A DNA stretch of 64,000 bases from Acetispira formosa (nom. nud.) (lineage in GTDB: Bacteria > Desulfobacterota > Desulfarculia > Adiutricales > Adiutricaceae): contig CP026657.1 of assembly GCA_023525915.1 (NCBI GenBank), positions 3,806,001 to 3,870,000 of the forward strand, read 5' to 3'. The translations under genes and the position numbers were made by a program. This document shows positions 51,769 to 60,255 of this stretch, piece after piece. A model generated the notes under the pieces. The model worked only from the letters and a program-made list of their open reading frames with translations. It did not search any database and was not told the DNA's origin. Each line of letters starts with the position of its first letter. Within the stretch, counting starts at the first letter, position 1.

Positions 51769-52203
51769 TCAGGGCCGCCCGCTGGAGGGCGGCCCTTCTT
51801 TTTTTATCCGGTCGATGATTTCCAGACAGGCTTGAACATCAGAGGCCCAGAATCTGACGGCCCGGTTCAGGATAAGGCCCGGTTTTTCAGTCGGGGCGGC
51901 CAGGCCGATGGTGGGGACGCCGGCCGCATAGGCCATGCCGACTTCACAGGCCGCGTCCTGCCCGGCCGGGCCGAGATAGATCAGGGCCTCGGCTTCCATA
52001 CAGGCCTTGGAGCAGAATGCGAATATGTCGCCCCGTTCATCTGAATCAAGGGCCAGACGGCGCTCCTCCGGCGAGAGATGATCCGGCAGGGGCGGGGCCA
52101 GGGCCGTCCAGTCAAGAATATGGTGGCCGCGTTCAGTCAAGGCATCGCGCAGCAACTGAACGCCATGAAGATTCCTGGCGCTGGAGGCAATGTAAATTTT
52201 CAT
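51769..52203 (-). CDS. Nucleoside 2-deoxyribosyltransferase-like protein
   Basis: A 144-residue protein: KIYIASSARNLHGVQLLRDALTERGH at the N terminus, a middle helix, and DAACEVGMAYAAGVPTIGL near residues 83-103, the nucleotide-binding signature of the nucleoside 2-deoxyribosyltransferase family. The catalytic Glu equivalent sits in ACEVGMA. Biochemical role unclear; many members act on nucleotide damage or defence signals. The last codons (EGPPSSGRP) overlap a plus-strand terminator at 51772-51803, so the 3' end does double duty. Convergent with sufBD and co-oriented with the next gene. Confidence 0.7.
   Translation of the reverse strand: MKIYIASSARNLHGVQLLRDALTERGHHILDWTALAPPLPDHLSPEERRLALDSDERGDIFAFCSKACMEAEALIYLGPAGQDAACEVGMAYAAGVPTIGLAAPTEKPGLILNRAVRFWASDVQACLEIIDRIKKEGPPSSGRP
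51772..51803 (+). terminator. Terminator of the MocR-sufC-sufBD operon
   Basis: GGGCCGCCC at 51772-51780 pairs perfectly with 51787-51795 around a 6-nt loop; TTCTTTTTTT follows. It overlaps the 3' coding end of the convergent gene at 51769-52203. A second hairpin (GCATCGTGAAAA with TTCACGATGC, about 51636-51665) lies between sufBD and this site. Confidence 0.8.
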
Positions 52204-52241
52204 AAACGATTCCTTTCCGATTATCTCTTCATCTCACCAAT

Positions 52242-53165
52242 CTAAAACAGCTTGCTCTGGGAATCCTTCAAGGTCGGCCTGGTCCGGTCGCTGATGATTT
52301 CCGATCCGTCCGGGTAGCCGGTCAGCATAGGCGCGTTTGCGTCATGGGCCGCCAGACGGCGGCGGGCCCGGTTCTGATTGGTGACGGCGTAACAATAGAG
52401 GCAGCCGTGGACGCAGCTGTCGTATACGCCGATGTCCACACTTTCCAGGCACCGGCATATGCTGGGCTGCCCCGGGTCTTTTTTGGCCTTGATCGGCCCG
52501 CCAATCAGATTCTCAATCTTCTGTCGATCAATGCAGGCGCTGAAATTGAGCCCTTCGGCTTCCAGATTCAATCTTTCCGTGCAGTTGGAAATTGGCAGGC
52601 CATGTTCGGCCGCGACCTTGACCAGCCCCAAAGCCAGCTCCTGGACAGCCGCATCATCCATCTCCCTGACTTTGGAACCCAGGTGCCGATAGCTCTTGAC
52701 GAAATTCATGAGGCAGCGATTTGTATAGCCGCTAAACTTGCGGCACAGACGCCCAAACATCTCCAGGTGCCAGTCGCTGGAGTGCAGGCTGTCGACCATA
52801 ATAGGATCGAAGCGCCAGTCGACTCGCTCGGGGCCGAGCAGGTCGGCCAGTTTTCGGAACGTGTCCACAATCTCCCCTTTGGGCGGCAGGTTCTTTTCCA
52901 CCTCCTGTCCATAGGCGGTGACAGTGAAGGAGAAGTAATAGCGATAGCCCATATGGTCTATATCCTTTAGCCTGTCCAGCATTGGGCCGGCGTTCTTGGT
53001 CCAGAACATGATGCAGTCAAGGTTGTCAGGGCTAACTTTCACCTGGCCCAGGCGGTTTGGCGTCCTGGGGTGCGGAACCAGGAATTGGCCCTCAGCCAGG
53101 CGGCGCAGGAACCATTCGGAATAAAAGGCCGGGATGTCGGTGCGGCGGCTGGCGCTGATGATCAT
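52242..53165 (-). CDS. DUF1848 family protein
   Basis: A 307-residue protein opening IISASRRTDIPAFYSEWFLRRLAEG, the DUF1848 start, with CIMFWTKNAGPML, DWRFDPIMVDS and a terminal cysteine-rich part: ICRCLESVDIGVYDSCVHGCLYCYAV, a CxxxCxYC-like Fe-S site. The family is thought to be related to radical SAM or spore photoproduct-type enzymes, but its reaction is not established. The ATG at 53165 is supported by AAGGAT upstream and by the family start; a longer reading is unsupported. Sits alone, divergent from the gene at 53265. Confidence 0.85.
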   Translation of the reverse strand: MIISASRRTDIPAFYSEWFLRRLAEGQFLVPHPRTPNRLGQVKVSPDNLDCIMFWTKNAGPMLDRLKDIDHMGYRYYFSFTVTAYGQEVEKNLPPKGEIVDTFRKLADLLGPERVDWRFDPIMVDSLHSSDWHLEMFGRLCRKFSGYTNRCLMNFVKSYRHLGSKVREMDDAAVQELALGLVKVAAEHGLPISNCTERLNLEAEGLNFSACIDRQKIENLIGGPIKAKKDPGQPSICRCLESVDIGVYDSCVHGCLYCYAVTNQNRARRRLAAHDANAPMLTGYPDGSEIISDRTRPTLKDSQSKLF

Positions 53166-53264
53166 GAGATAATCCTTAAAATATAGGTTGACGGTCAAGA
53201 ATGAGGAGAGTATAGTATAGGTGCTAAATTAATGTCAAGGCCGATTTTAAGAAAGGCGGCAAAA

Positions 53265-53717
53265 ATGAAAATGCCTCCCCCGGAGAAAATTCCTGAAGCC
53301 TACAGCGCCATTGCGGACAATAGAATCGAAATGGGTGAGGGCCGGGCTCTGATTAAATCAACTGACGGCAAAAAAATATATCTGGTGGAATGGCTTGAAA
53401 ATGTGTATTCATCCAATGATAATGCCACCTATTGGCAAGGCTATCCCGGATATCCGGTCATCGCGGTCCTGATGCTCCAGAACCGGCTGCCTCTGAACCC
53501 GGAAGACGCGGCCCGGTTCAAGGGGGTGAATTGGAGCAAGCTGAACAAGGCCCATAAAAACAACTACACCGCCGCCCTTGAAGAGGTCATGAACCGGCTG
53601 AAAGGGGAGGGCGTTGATGTTGAGCGGCTTAACCAAGTTATCGCCGCAACCTATGAGGCTCTGGCCGGGCTGAACCTTGATATAAAACGCGGGAAGCGAA
53701 AGACGGCCCAGGTTTAA
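53265..53717 (+). CDS. Small unknown protein (150 aa)
   Basis: A 150-residue protein of unknown family. The ATG at 53265 has AGAAAGG upstream. It is soluble and has no signal peptide. Recognisable features: GEGRALIKSTDGKKIYLVEW in a beta-rich N-terminal half, a segment with YWQGYPGYPVIAVLMLQ, and a basic C terminus (KRGKRKTAQV). Gap to the MarR gene is 31 bp, so co-transcription is likely. The closing Lys/Arg-rich tail may bind nucleic acid; that is a guess. Confidence 0.75.
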   Translation: MKMPPPEKIPEAYSAIADNRIEMGEGRALIKSTDGKKIYLVEWLENVYSSNDNATYWQGYPGYPVIAVLMLQNRLPLNPEDAARFKGVNWSKLNKAHKNNYTAALEEVMNRLKGEGVDVERLNQVIAATYEALAGLNLDIKRGKRKTAQV

Positions 53718-53748
53718 GCCGGAATCTATTCAGATTCCAAAATCACTG

Positions 53749-54288
53749 ATGGGAGCCTCTCAGCCAATGGATAAAAGTCATTCCATATCCACTGTTCATC
53801 AAATTTTTAATGAAAAGAGTCAATTGATTTATCGTTTCGTGGCACTTCACAACAATTATTACAATTTGCCAAAAGATTGTGGTTCCGGGATTTTTTTGAC
53901 CGCCGTCGAGATCAGCACCCTTAAAAGCATAGAAGACAGCCCCGGCATAACCATAACTGAATTGGCCCTGGCCGACGGCAAAACCAAGGGCGCGGTTTCC
54001 CAGGTCGTCAAGAAGCTGGAACAGCGCGGCTACTTATTTCGGAAACGCTGTCCGGTGGATGGCAAAAGAGCCCTGCTGCACGTCAGTGAAGAAGGAAAAC
54101 GGCTGAGTCTTTTGCATAAGAAACACAGCCTAAATGACATGAAATCAACTCTCGATCGGTTGCTGGAAAGGTGTGAGGTGGGCGAAGTGGATGCCTTTTT
54201 CCGGGTTATCGAAGTTTATGTCGGCACTTTGGAAGATGAACTGGCCGCCGCCAAAGTGGAAGACCACTCCGGCCACGGGGAAAGCTGA
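53749..54288 (+). CDS. MarR-family transcriptional regulator
   Basis: A 179-residue winged-helix protein. MarR core: LTAVEISTLKSIEDSPGITITELALADGKTKGAVSQVVKKLEQRGYLFRKRCPVDGKRALLHVSEEGKRL, with the recognition helix and the wing DGKRA. The N-terminal 30 residues precede the dimer helix. In-frame ATGs at 53749 and 53767 are both possible; neither has an ideal site. It lies directly upstream of an O6-methylguanine methyltransferase gene (12-nt gap) and a DUF1638 remnant, and probably regulates them; effector unknown. Confidence 0.85.
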   Translation: MGASQPMDKSHSISTVHQIFNEKSQLIYRFVALHNNYYNLPKDCGSGIFLTAVEISTLKSIEDSPGITITELALADGKTKGAVSQVVKKLEQRGYLFRKRCPVDGKRALLHVSEEGKRLSLLHKKHSLNDMKSTLDRLLERCEVGEVDAFFRVIEVYVGTLEDELAAAKVEDHSGHGES

Positions 54289-54299
54289 GGGCTGGAGAT

Positions 54300-54845
54300 A
54301 TGCGGCCGCTGAGGAAGGACGCTCGGGGCAAGCCCCTGAAAAACATAGCTTATCTTAAAACAGATTTTGGCGAAATGGCTCTGGCCGAATTAGACGGCCT
54401 CATTACGGATGTATTTCTGACCAGCCATACCACCCTCGGCAATGTGGTGGAGAAAGAGACTCCGCTGCTTAAAAAAGCCAAACGTCAGATTCGGGAATAT
54501 CTGGCCGGAAAACGGCAGTCTTTCGATCTGCCTCTGGCCCTGAACGGCTCTGATTTTCAGCGGACCGTTTTGGCGGCCGTGCTGAAAATTCCCTTCGGGC
54601 AAACCAGAAGCTATAAACAGATTGCTGAAGATATCGGCCACCCCCGCGCGGCCAGAGCGGTGGGGACAGCTAATCGCCATTGCCGCATTTCCATCATAAT
54701 TCCCTGCCACCGGGTCATCAGAAGCAACGGTTCAGTGGCCGCCTTTGGGGAAGAGAATTGCCTGCGTGATTATCTCCTGGAAATGGAAGCGGAGCAGGTT
54801 GAAGAGGCGGCCAAAGCCTCTGGCGGGAAAAGTAAGTCAAAGTGA
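54300..54845 (+). CDS. ogt: Methylated-DNA--protein-cysteine methyltransferase
   Basis: A 181-residue suicide DNA-repair enzyme. The C-terminal domain has FQRTVLAAVLKIPFGQTRSYKQIAEDIGHPRAARAVGTANRHCR and the active site IIPCHRVIRSNGS, with the acceptor cysteine in PCHRV. It removes O6-alkyl groups from guanine. The N-terminal ribonuclease-like part (about residues 15-85) is typical of Ogt. An ATG right after the MarR gene with GGAG nearby; stop overlaps the GTG of the next gene (GTGA). Ends in a Lys/Ser-rich tail. Gene symbol by family resemblance only. Confidence 0.9.
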   Translation: MRPLRKDARGKPLKNIAYLKTDFGEMALAELDGLITDVFLTSHTTLGNVVEKETPLLKKAKRQIREYLAGKRQSFDLPLALNGSDFQRTVLAAVLKIPFGQTRSYKQIAEDIGHPRAARAVGTANRHCRISIIIPCHRVIRSNGSVAAFGEENCLRDYLLEMEAEQVEEAAKASGGKSKSK

Positions 54846-55249
54846 GTGAGTCAGTATTGATTGCCTGCGGAATTTATCAGGATGAACTGGAGCATGTTCT
54901 GGCCGCCAATGGCTGCCATAGGGAAATAGTCTGGCTTGACGCCGGTCTGGACAATAATCTGGAGATGCTGGAGGCCAAACTCGATGAGGTGATTGCCCGC
55001 CAGCGCGACGACGGCAAAACTGATGTGCGGCTGATGTTCGGCTGTTCGTGCCTCCCGCACATGGCTGACTTTGCCAAAAATCGGCAGGTGGCGGTCATGC
55101 CGGCCAAAAACTGCATCGCGGCCATGATCGGTGACGGGCGCAAGCTGGAACTGGAGAAGGATAAAACCATGGTGGTGACTCCGGCCTGGGTGCGGAAAAT
55201 GTGGCTGGCCCCGGACGGCGGCGACGGTGCCCCCAGCGGCCAACTATGA
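54842..55249 (+). pseudogene. DUF1638 gene truncated at its 3' end
   Basis: The 135-codon frame reads LIACGIYQDELEHVLAANGCH, IVWLDAGLDNNLEMLEAKLDEVI, LMFGCSC and VMPAKNCIAAMIG through to MVVTPAWVRKMW. This is the DUF1638 fold, but family members continue for roughly another 60 residues. Here the sequence ends (PDGGDGAPSGQL) in a frame that overlaps the QueG-like tail at 55227. A deletion has thus joined two genes. It starts at GTG overlapping the upstream stop. Confidence 0.7.
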
Positions 55250-55619
55250 TGATGTGGCTTTGAGAGCCTCATGGTCCCATCGGAGCGCCGCCTATATCGC
55301 CGGTCTGGGCCGTTTCGGCTTGAACAATCTGTTAATTACCGCCTCCGGCTGCGCGGGGCCTCTGTTCACTCTGTTTATCTCTGTTGAACTCGAACCGGGA
55401 AGGCCGATGAGTGAGGAACTGTGTCTGAATAAAAAAGGCGGACAATGCGGCTGTTGCCTGAAACATTGTCCGCAAAAGGCTTTCAGCCAAGGCGGGAGTT
55501 TTGACCGCTTCAAGTGCCATGAGCGGCTTTTGGAAGTGAGCGGCGATTTCAATTATCTCAATCGTCTGTGCGACGTTTGCGGTAAATGCTCCATCGGCCC
55601 CTGCGCTCTCGCCGCCTGA
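55227..55619 (+). pseudogene. C-terminal remnant of an epoxyqueuosine-reductase-like Fe-S protein
   Basis: The frame reads SWSHRSAAYIAGLGRFGLNNLLITASGCAG, then CGCCLKHCPQKAF and CDVCGKCSIGPC, the second half of QueG-type cobalamin/4Fe-4S reductases including SHRxAAYxAGLG and the two ferredoxin motifs. The N-terminal cobalamin-binding portion is absent, so no complete protein can be made. It begins in the end of the DUF1638 frame, showing a fusion by deletion. Confidence 0.8.
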
Positions 55620-55621
55620 GG

Positions 55622-57658
55622 TCAGGCCAGAAGATCCACCAGATAGCCGGTGCCTATCATTTTCTGTGACGTTGCGGTCATCTGGTTTTTCAGCGTCTGT
55701 TCATTATCCTTTGGAGTTATGGCCTGGACGGCTTCAGGCGCCTGGGCCTGGAGGGATTCCGCCTCTTCCGCCATATCAATTCCCGCACCGAGAATAGTGA
55801 CTCTGGTCATATTTTCCTGCCCGGTGAATTGGAAGGACGCTTGAAGTTCCCCCTCCACCCCTTCCTTCGTCTGCCAGCCCTCAAAGCTCAGACCGCCGAG
55901 TTCATTGCTTATTTTGTCGACTTCCTCTTTCATTGTTCCATTTAAAAAGTCGACAAACTTGGTAACCTTGCTCTCTTCCGCTCCAGATTCCCGGATATCA
56001 TTCTGAATGTCGGCCAGGCCGCTCATAATGTCATTGTTCCAATCAGTGTGCTCCAGAAATTTTTCCGCTTCCTCCTCACTGAAATTCTCCCTCAAATAAT
56101 TCTCCAGCTCATCGCGGGAACTATCGCTGAGCTGACCGAATTTGGTGGTCATGGCTTCTTCCAGTTGCTTCTGGCGGTGCTCTTCATCGAATTTTTCTCT
56201 GTAGGATGAGCGAAGGTCTGAATCCTTGGACTCAATCCCACTGTCCGTCCCGTCAACCGGGTTTGACCGGCCGGCGGCGGCCCTTATTCTGTCCCTGGAC
56301 TCCTTTGCTTCATCAATACGTTTTTCGTCGTCCGAATCGTCCCAGTTCTTGACGAACAGATCTTCTTCTATTTGATCATTTTTTTCTTTTGCGGCCTTAA
56401 CCCCGCGAATGTCTTCCTGCATGAAGCGCTTGGATATGGATTTGTCGTAGGTGTCGTCTTCCTTATAGCCCCAGTTGAGGCTGAACGCGTCGCTTTCACC
56501 GGCCAGGGAAGCGCCGGTTATGCCTTTGAATTGAAGCGTCCCCACATCCAGACTGGCCGAGAGGGCTCCGTCGCCCTGCTGCATCTGGGAAAGAATTGGG
56601 TTCACGGCCTCTTTAAAGTCGGTGTTGATATAGTTCTCCAACAGGGCCAGTTTGTCGGCATCGCCATCGGAGGCCACCTTGCTGTAAACCTGGCTGAGCA
56701 TGTCGGCCATTTTGGGTGATTTGCCATACTGGTTGGTTGTGGTTTGATATGAGTCGGCAATGCACTGCTCAACAAAAGCGGCGGATTCTTTATCCTGTAA
56801 ATTGTTGTTGAGATAGCTGGCAAAACTGTAAAATAAGTTGTGGCCCTCAGTATTTTCCATGATGTCGGCCATAGTCAGGCTGGTGGCGGTGCTCAGGCCC
56901 TCTTCAGCCGCCTCTCTCAGCTTTTCGGCTGAAACATCATCAAGTTTTGATACCTTAACCGTATCCCAGCTCCCGGTTTCATTAAAACCGGCCATTTCAA
57001 AAGTTTTGCCGGTAAGAGTTTCCTGGCCGCTCTGCGACGTTCCGGCCTGATCATCTGCAACTTGGGTGTCTTCCACATTCTCCGGGGCGGCCAGAGAGCC
57101 AAAATGGCTGGATATGGCATAACTTAGGCTAAGGGTTTCTTTGCTTTGCAGCTTGGCCTCGGCCAGCTCCGGGTCCAAAGCCAATGACAGGTCTTGGTTG
57201 AAACCTTCGGTCAGCTGTTTCATTTTGGTCCCGTTGGGGTCAAGGGGGCTCAAACCGGCCAGCCCATTTTGAATGGAGGATAAAAGTTCGCTTTCACCCA
57301 CGCCTTTGGCCGTGCCGGTCAATACTTTGGCCATCACTTCAGTGGCCGCCTCCCGGCCGAAGATTTGTTCGATCTCGCCCATTGACCTGGTGAGGCTTTT
57401 AGCCAGAATTGAAGGGTCAGCCGCCTCATCGTTATCCGAGGAGCCGCTTTTTTTGGCGGCCTCAGTCAGGCGGCGCGACATCTCTTTCTCAAAATTGCTA
57501 TAGATGGAATTCTTCTGTTCCGAAGTGGATTCAGCCGGGTTTGAATTACCGGACTTGATGGATAATCCAGAACCAATGGAATCAACACTGTCGACACTGC
57601 GATTTCCGATTTGCATTCTGCCCGCTGTCATATTTTGAGACGACGCATTGATAATCAT
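55622..57658 (-). CDS. Large acidic unknown protein (678 aa)
   Basis: No family recognised. Hydrophilic throughout, rich in Ser, Glu, Asp and Gln, with no membrane helix and no cysteines noticed. The middle and C-terminal parts are strongly helical and charged, with likely coiled-coil stretches (EEHRQKQLEEAMTTKFGQLS; LENYLRENFSEEEAEKFLEH). The N-terminal 45 residues are Ser/Asn-rich and unstructured. The C-terminal TATSQKMIGTGYLVDLLA resembles the closing helix of some flagellar or secreted proteins, but that is a weak likeness. AAAAGGG precedes the ATG at 57658. Flanked by the MATE gene, same strand, 113 bp upstream. Confidence 0.65.
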   Translation of the reverse strand: MIINASSQNMTAGRMQIGNRSVDSVDSIGSGLSIKSGNSNPAESTSEQKNSIYSNFEKEMSRRLTEAAKKSGSSDNDEAADPSILAKSLTRSMGEIEQIFGREAATEVMAKVLTGTAKGVGESELLSSIQNGLAGLSPLDPNGTKMKQLTEGFNQDLSLALDPELAEAKLQSKETLSLSYAISSHFGSLAAPENVEDTQVADDQAGTSQSGQETLTGKTFEMAGFNETGSWDTVKVSKLDDVSAEKLREAAEEGLSTATSLTMADIMENTEGHNLFYSFASYLNNNLQDKESAAFVEQCIADSYQTTTNQYGKSPKMADMLSQVYSKVASDGDADKLALLENYINTDFKEAVNPILSQMQQGDGALSASLDVGTLQFKGITGASLAGESDAFSLNWGYKEDDTYDKSISKRFMQEDIRGVKAAKEKNDQIEEDLFVKNWDDSDDEKRIDEAKESRDRIRAAAGRSNPVDGTDSGIESKDSDLRSSYREKFDEEHRQKQLEEAMTTKFGQLSDSSRDELENYLRENFSEEEAEKFLEHTDWNNDIMSGLADIQNDIRESGAEESKVTKFVDFLNGTMKEEVDKISNELGGLSFEGWQTKEGVEGELQASFQFTGQENMTRVTILGAGIDMAEEAESLQAQAPEAVQAITPKDNEQTLKNQMTATSQKMIGTGYLVDLLA

Positions 57659-57801
57659 GGAAAACCCTTTTCTGGAGAGGGGAGTCATCTGTTCATTGAG
57701 GCGCTTTTCATTCCCCGCTCTCTGTGTTTTTAATCGGCATGATTAGCAAATAACTTGAGGCCTATTTTTATGGATATGATTAAGTAAATATTCACCGGAC
57801 T

Positions 57802-59130
57802 TTATTTTGATTTGCTTGTTTTTAAATATCTTGTGAATTCAAACAATTCATAAATGATCATCAGGCTCCAGCCAATGCCGGTGGCCAAAGGAACGGCGTT
57901 GAGCTGAAAGCTGTTGATGAGGCTGTAGGACAGGATGACGCGGATCGGTATCTGAATGACGGTGGCGTTCAAGGTGATGCGCATAAGCCCGAGGCCCCGG
58001 TAAAAACCCTGAAAGGTGTTGCAGACAGCCGTAATGATATATAGGATCGACATAATCCGCAAATATGAAACCCCGATAGCAATGGCCTCCTGTTCGGAAG
58101 GATCGAGAAACATGCCCATAAGATGCCCGGAGATCTGCGGCAGAAGCAGCGCCAGAAAGCTGCAATAGAGTAATCCGATAAAAATGGCGTGCTTCAGACC
58201 GCTGAGTATTCTTTTACGTTGATTGGCCCCCCGGTTCTGGGCCACGAAGGTGGACAGCGAGTCGGCCAGGCTGTCGCCGGGCATCAGGGCGAAGCCGTCA
58301 ACCTTGGTCACCGCGTTGTAGGCCGCCATATAATTTATGCCCTGTGTATTGACCGCCCCCTGCACCAGCAAAACCCCGATATATAAAAACGACTGCTGGA
58401 AGGCGTAAATGCCGCTGTATTGCATGGTTTTTTTTAGAAGGCTGTATTCAATGCGGACATCTTTTTTGCGAAGATATATCAGCGGTGATTTTTTGGCTAT
58501 ATAGATGAAACACATCAGCGCGGCCAGGGCCTGGGCGACCACGGTGGCCCAGGCCGCCCCGGCCACACCGAGATGACAATATTTGATGAAGACAATATCC
58601 AATCCAGCATTGATGACAGAGCAGATGAATAAAAAGACAATGGGGGCCTTGGCGTTGCCCAGAGCCCGCAGTGAGGCCGAGAAAATATTGTAAAAGAAGG
58701 TGAAGCCAAGCCCGGCGGAGATAATTTTCAGGTAACATCCGGCCTCCGGCATTATCGCTGCCGGGGTGTTGATAAGTTTCAGAAAGGTATCGGCCAGGAG
58801 AAGAGCGGCGACAGTTATGAAAGCCGTGAAAACAGCCCCGGCCTTGACGGCTGTTCCCATTTCCTTTTTGAGGTTGTCATAGTCTTGTGCGCCATAGAAC
58901 TGGGCAATAAGGATAGAAGCTCCCAGCGACATCCCGGCAATAAGAAACAGGAGCACATTCATAATAGCCCCGGCCGAGCCAACGGCGGCCAGGGCGGGCT
59001 TGCCGATGAGCCTGCCGACAATGACCGCATCCACAGCATTATATAACTGATGAAAAATGTTGCCTAAAATAAGCGGCAAGGTGAATCTGAGCATGTGATT
59101 GGCTATGCTGCCGGTGGTCATGTTGTTCAT
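57802..59130 (-). CDS. MATE-family multidrug/toxin efflux transporter
   Basis: A 442-residue membrane protein with about twelve hydrophobic helices. MATE landmarks: GNIFHQLYNAVDAVIVGRLIGKPALAAVGSAGAIMNVLLFLIAGMSLGASILIAQFYGA at the N terminus, and FVAQNRGANQRKRILSGLKH near residue 290 in the second half. MATE proteins export cationic drugs or metabolites using Na+ or H+. Start at 59130 with a weak site. Divergent from the RpiR gene; a 32-bp perfect hairpin at 59230 sits between them. Confidence 0.93.
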   Translation of the reverse strand: MNNMTTGSIANHMLRFTLPLILGNIFHQLYNAVDAVIVGRLIGKPALAAVGSAGAIMNVLLFLIAGMSLGASILIAQFYGAQDYDNLKKEMGTAVKAGAVFTAFITVAALLLADTFLKLINTPAAIMPEAGCYLKIISAGLGFTFFYNIFSASLRALGNAKAPIVFLFICSVINAGLDIVFIKYCHLGVAGAAWATVVAQALAALMCFIYIAKKSPLIYLRKKDVRIEYSLLKKTMQYSGIYAFQQSFLYIGVLLVQGAVNTQGINYMAAYNAVTKVDGFALMPGDSLADSLSTFVAQNRGANQRKRILSGLKHAIFIGLLYCSFLALLLPQISGHLMGMFLDPSEQEAIAIGVSYLRIMSILYIITAVCNTFQGFYRGLGLMRITLNATVIQIPIRVILSYSLINSFQLNAVPLATGIGWSLMIIYELFEFTRYLKTSKSK

Positions 59131-59229
59131 AATACGCTCTGGTTTTTAAAAATCAAAAATTAAATAAAATGGCTGGACTCGACCAATATGACATGTTATA
59201 CTTCCATTGTCAAGAACGGGCGGGGGGCC

Positions 59230-59311
59230 GCTGCCGGGAGAAATGTTTTTGCCCGGTGAGGTTCCGGAAGACTTAGTCACCTCACCGGGCAAAAACATTT
59301 CTCCCGGCAGC
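59230..59311. repeat. Long perfect hairpin H1 (32-bp stem)
   Basis: Arms 59230-59261 and 59280-59311 are perfect reverse complements with an 18-nt loop TTCCGGAAGACTTAGTCA. Its architecture, inner sequence GGGAGAAATNTTTTTGCCCGG and downstream CTACATGGTCGGC are shared with H2 at 61384. It lies 82 bp upstream of the RpiR start. Confidence 0.9.
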
Positions 59312-59393
59312 TACATGGTCGGCCTCTTTGAGGTATTTGAAGTATGCCCGGCGGGTTAGGACTTTCGCAATTTTGAAAATATAGGGCAAGCTT

Positions 59394-60245
59394 ATGAAAA
59401 AAAATATCGAACAGCGGGCCGATCTGGCCGCCTTGACCAAAAAGGAAAAAATCGCTTTGGATTTTCTGATTAAAAACCAAGGCACGGCCTGTTTGATGAC
59501 CTCCAACGAAATAGGGCGCGAGTTGGGCATCGGGGCCTCTTCCGTGGTCAGGCTGTCGGCCAAGCTCGGGTTTGAGAATTTCACGGCCATGCGCAAGGCC
59601 CTCCATAATCAGGTCTTAGGCTCCGGCCAGCCGGCGCCGGAGCAGATCCCCTATGAAAAACTCGCCGATACTGAACATCTGTCCGAACCTGAACTGCTGG
59701 AGGCTTACACGCGAAATGTGGAAAACCACATCAGGGTTGATTCAAATCGTGAAACAGAGGCTAAACTTCAGTCTGTCGCCGGGGCCATATTAAAGGCGCA
59801 GCGTGTTTTTGTGGTGGGCTTCAGGGCCTGTGCCGGATTTGCCGGGGCTTTTGTCACCATGCTGACCTGCTGCCGGGCGAATGTTTTTTCCGTCGGCCGC
59901 GACCAGCCGCTGGTGGATCAGCTCATGGGACTGACCAGCAAAGACCTCTTAATCGCTTTTTCTTTTCACCGCTATTCCAAAGACACTTTCTTCGCCGCCC
60001 AGATGGCCAGAGACATGAACGCTTCCGTGGCGGTGATGACTGACAGTTTCACCGCCCCTCTGGCCGAGTATGCGGATATTGTTGTTATCAACAGCGTGGA
60101 CAATTTTAGTTTTTTCAACGCCTATACCAGCCTGGTCATGAACATGGAAAAAATTGTCCTCCTGGTGGGACACAAAAGCATTAAGGATACCCGCAAGCGT
60201 CTGGCGGATATGGAGCGTTACCTGGACAAAACCAATCAGTATTGA
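59394..60245 (+). CDS. RpiR/MurR-family transcriptional regulator
   Basis: A 283-residue regulator. The N-terminal HTH_6 domain reads LTKKEKIALDFLIKNQGTACLMTSNEIGRELGIGASSVVRLSAKLGFENFTAMRKALH. The C-terminal SIS sugar-phosphate-binding domain spans about residues 120-265 (RVFVVGFRACAGFAGAFVTML; FSFHRYSKDTFFAAQMARDMNA; VMTDSFTAPLAEYADIVVI). Ligand unknown. It is followed after 10 nt by a ferredoxin/FrhB-like gene, an unusual partner, and both lie between long perfect hairpins. Confidence 0.92.
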   Translation: MKKNIEQRADLAALTKKEKIALDFLIKNQGTACLMTSNEIGRELGIGASSVVRLSAKLGFENFTAMRKALHNQVLGSGQPAPEQIPYEKLADTEHLSEPELLEAYTRNVENHIRVDSNRETEAKLQSVAGAILKAQRVFVVGFRACAGFAGAFVTMLTCCRANVFSVGRDQPLVDQLMGLTSKDLLIAFSFHRYSKDTFFAAQMARDMNASVAVMTDSFTAPLAEYADIVVINSVDNFSFFNAYTSLVMNMEKIVLLVGHKSIKDTRKRLADMERYLDKTNQY

Positions 60246-60255
60246 AAGGTGAATT

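Noticed and set aside
54842..55619. Programmed frameshift joining the DUF1638 and QueG-like frames
   Set aside because: Each part lacks a large piece of its own family (C-terminal 60 residues and the N-terminal cobalamin region), so deletion explains it better than recoding.
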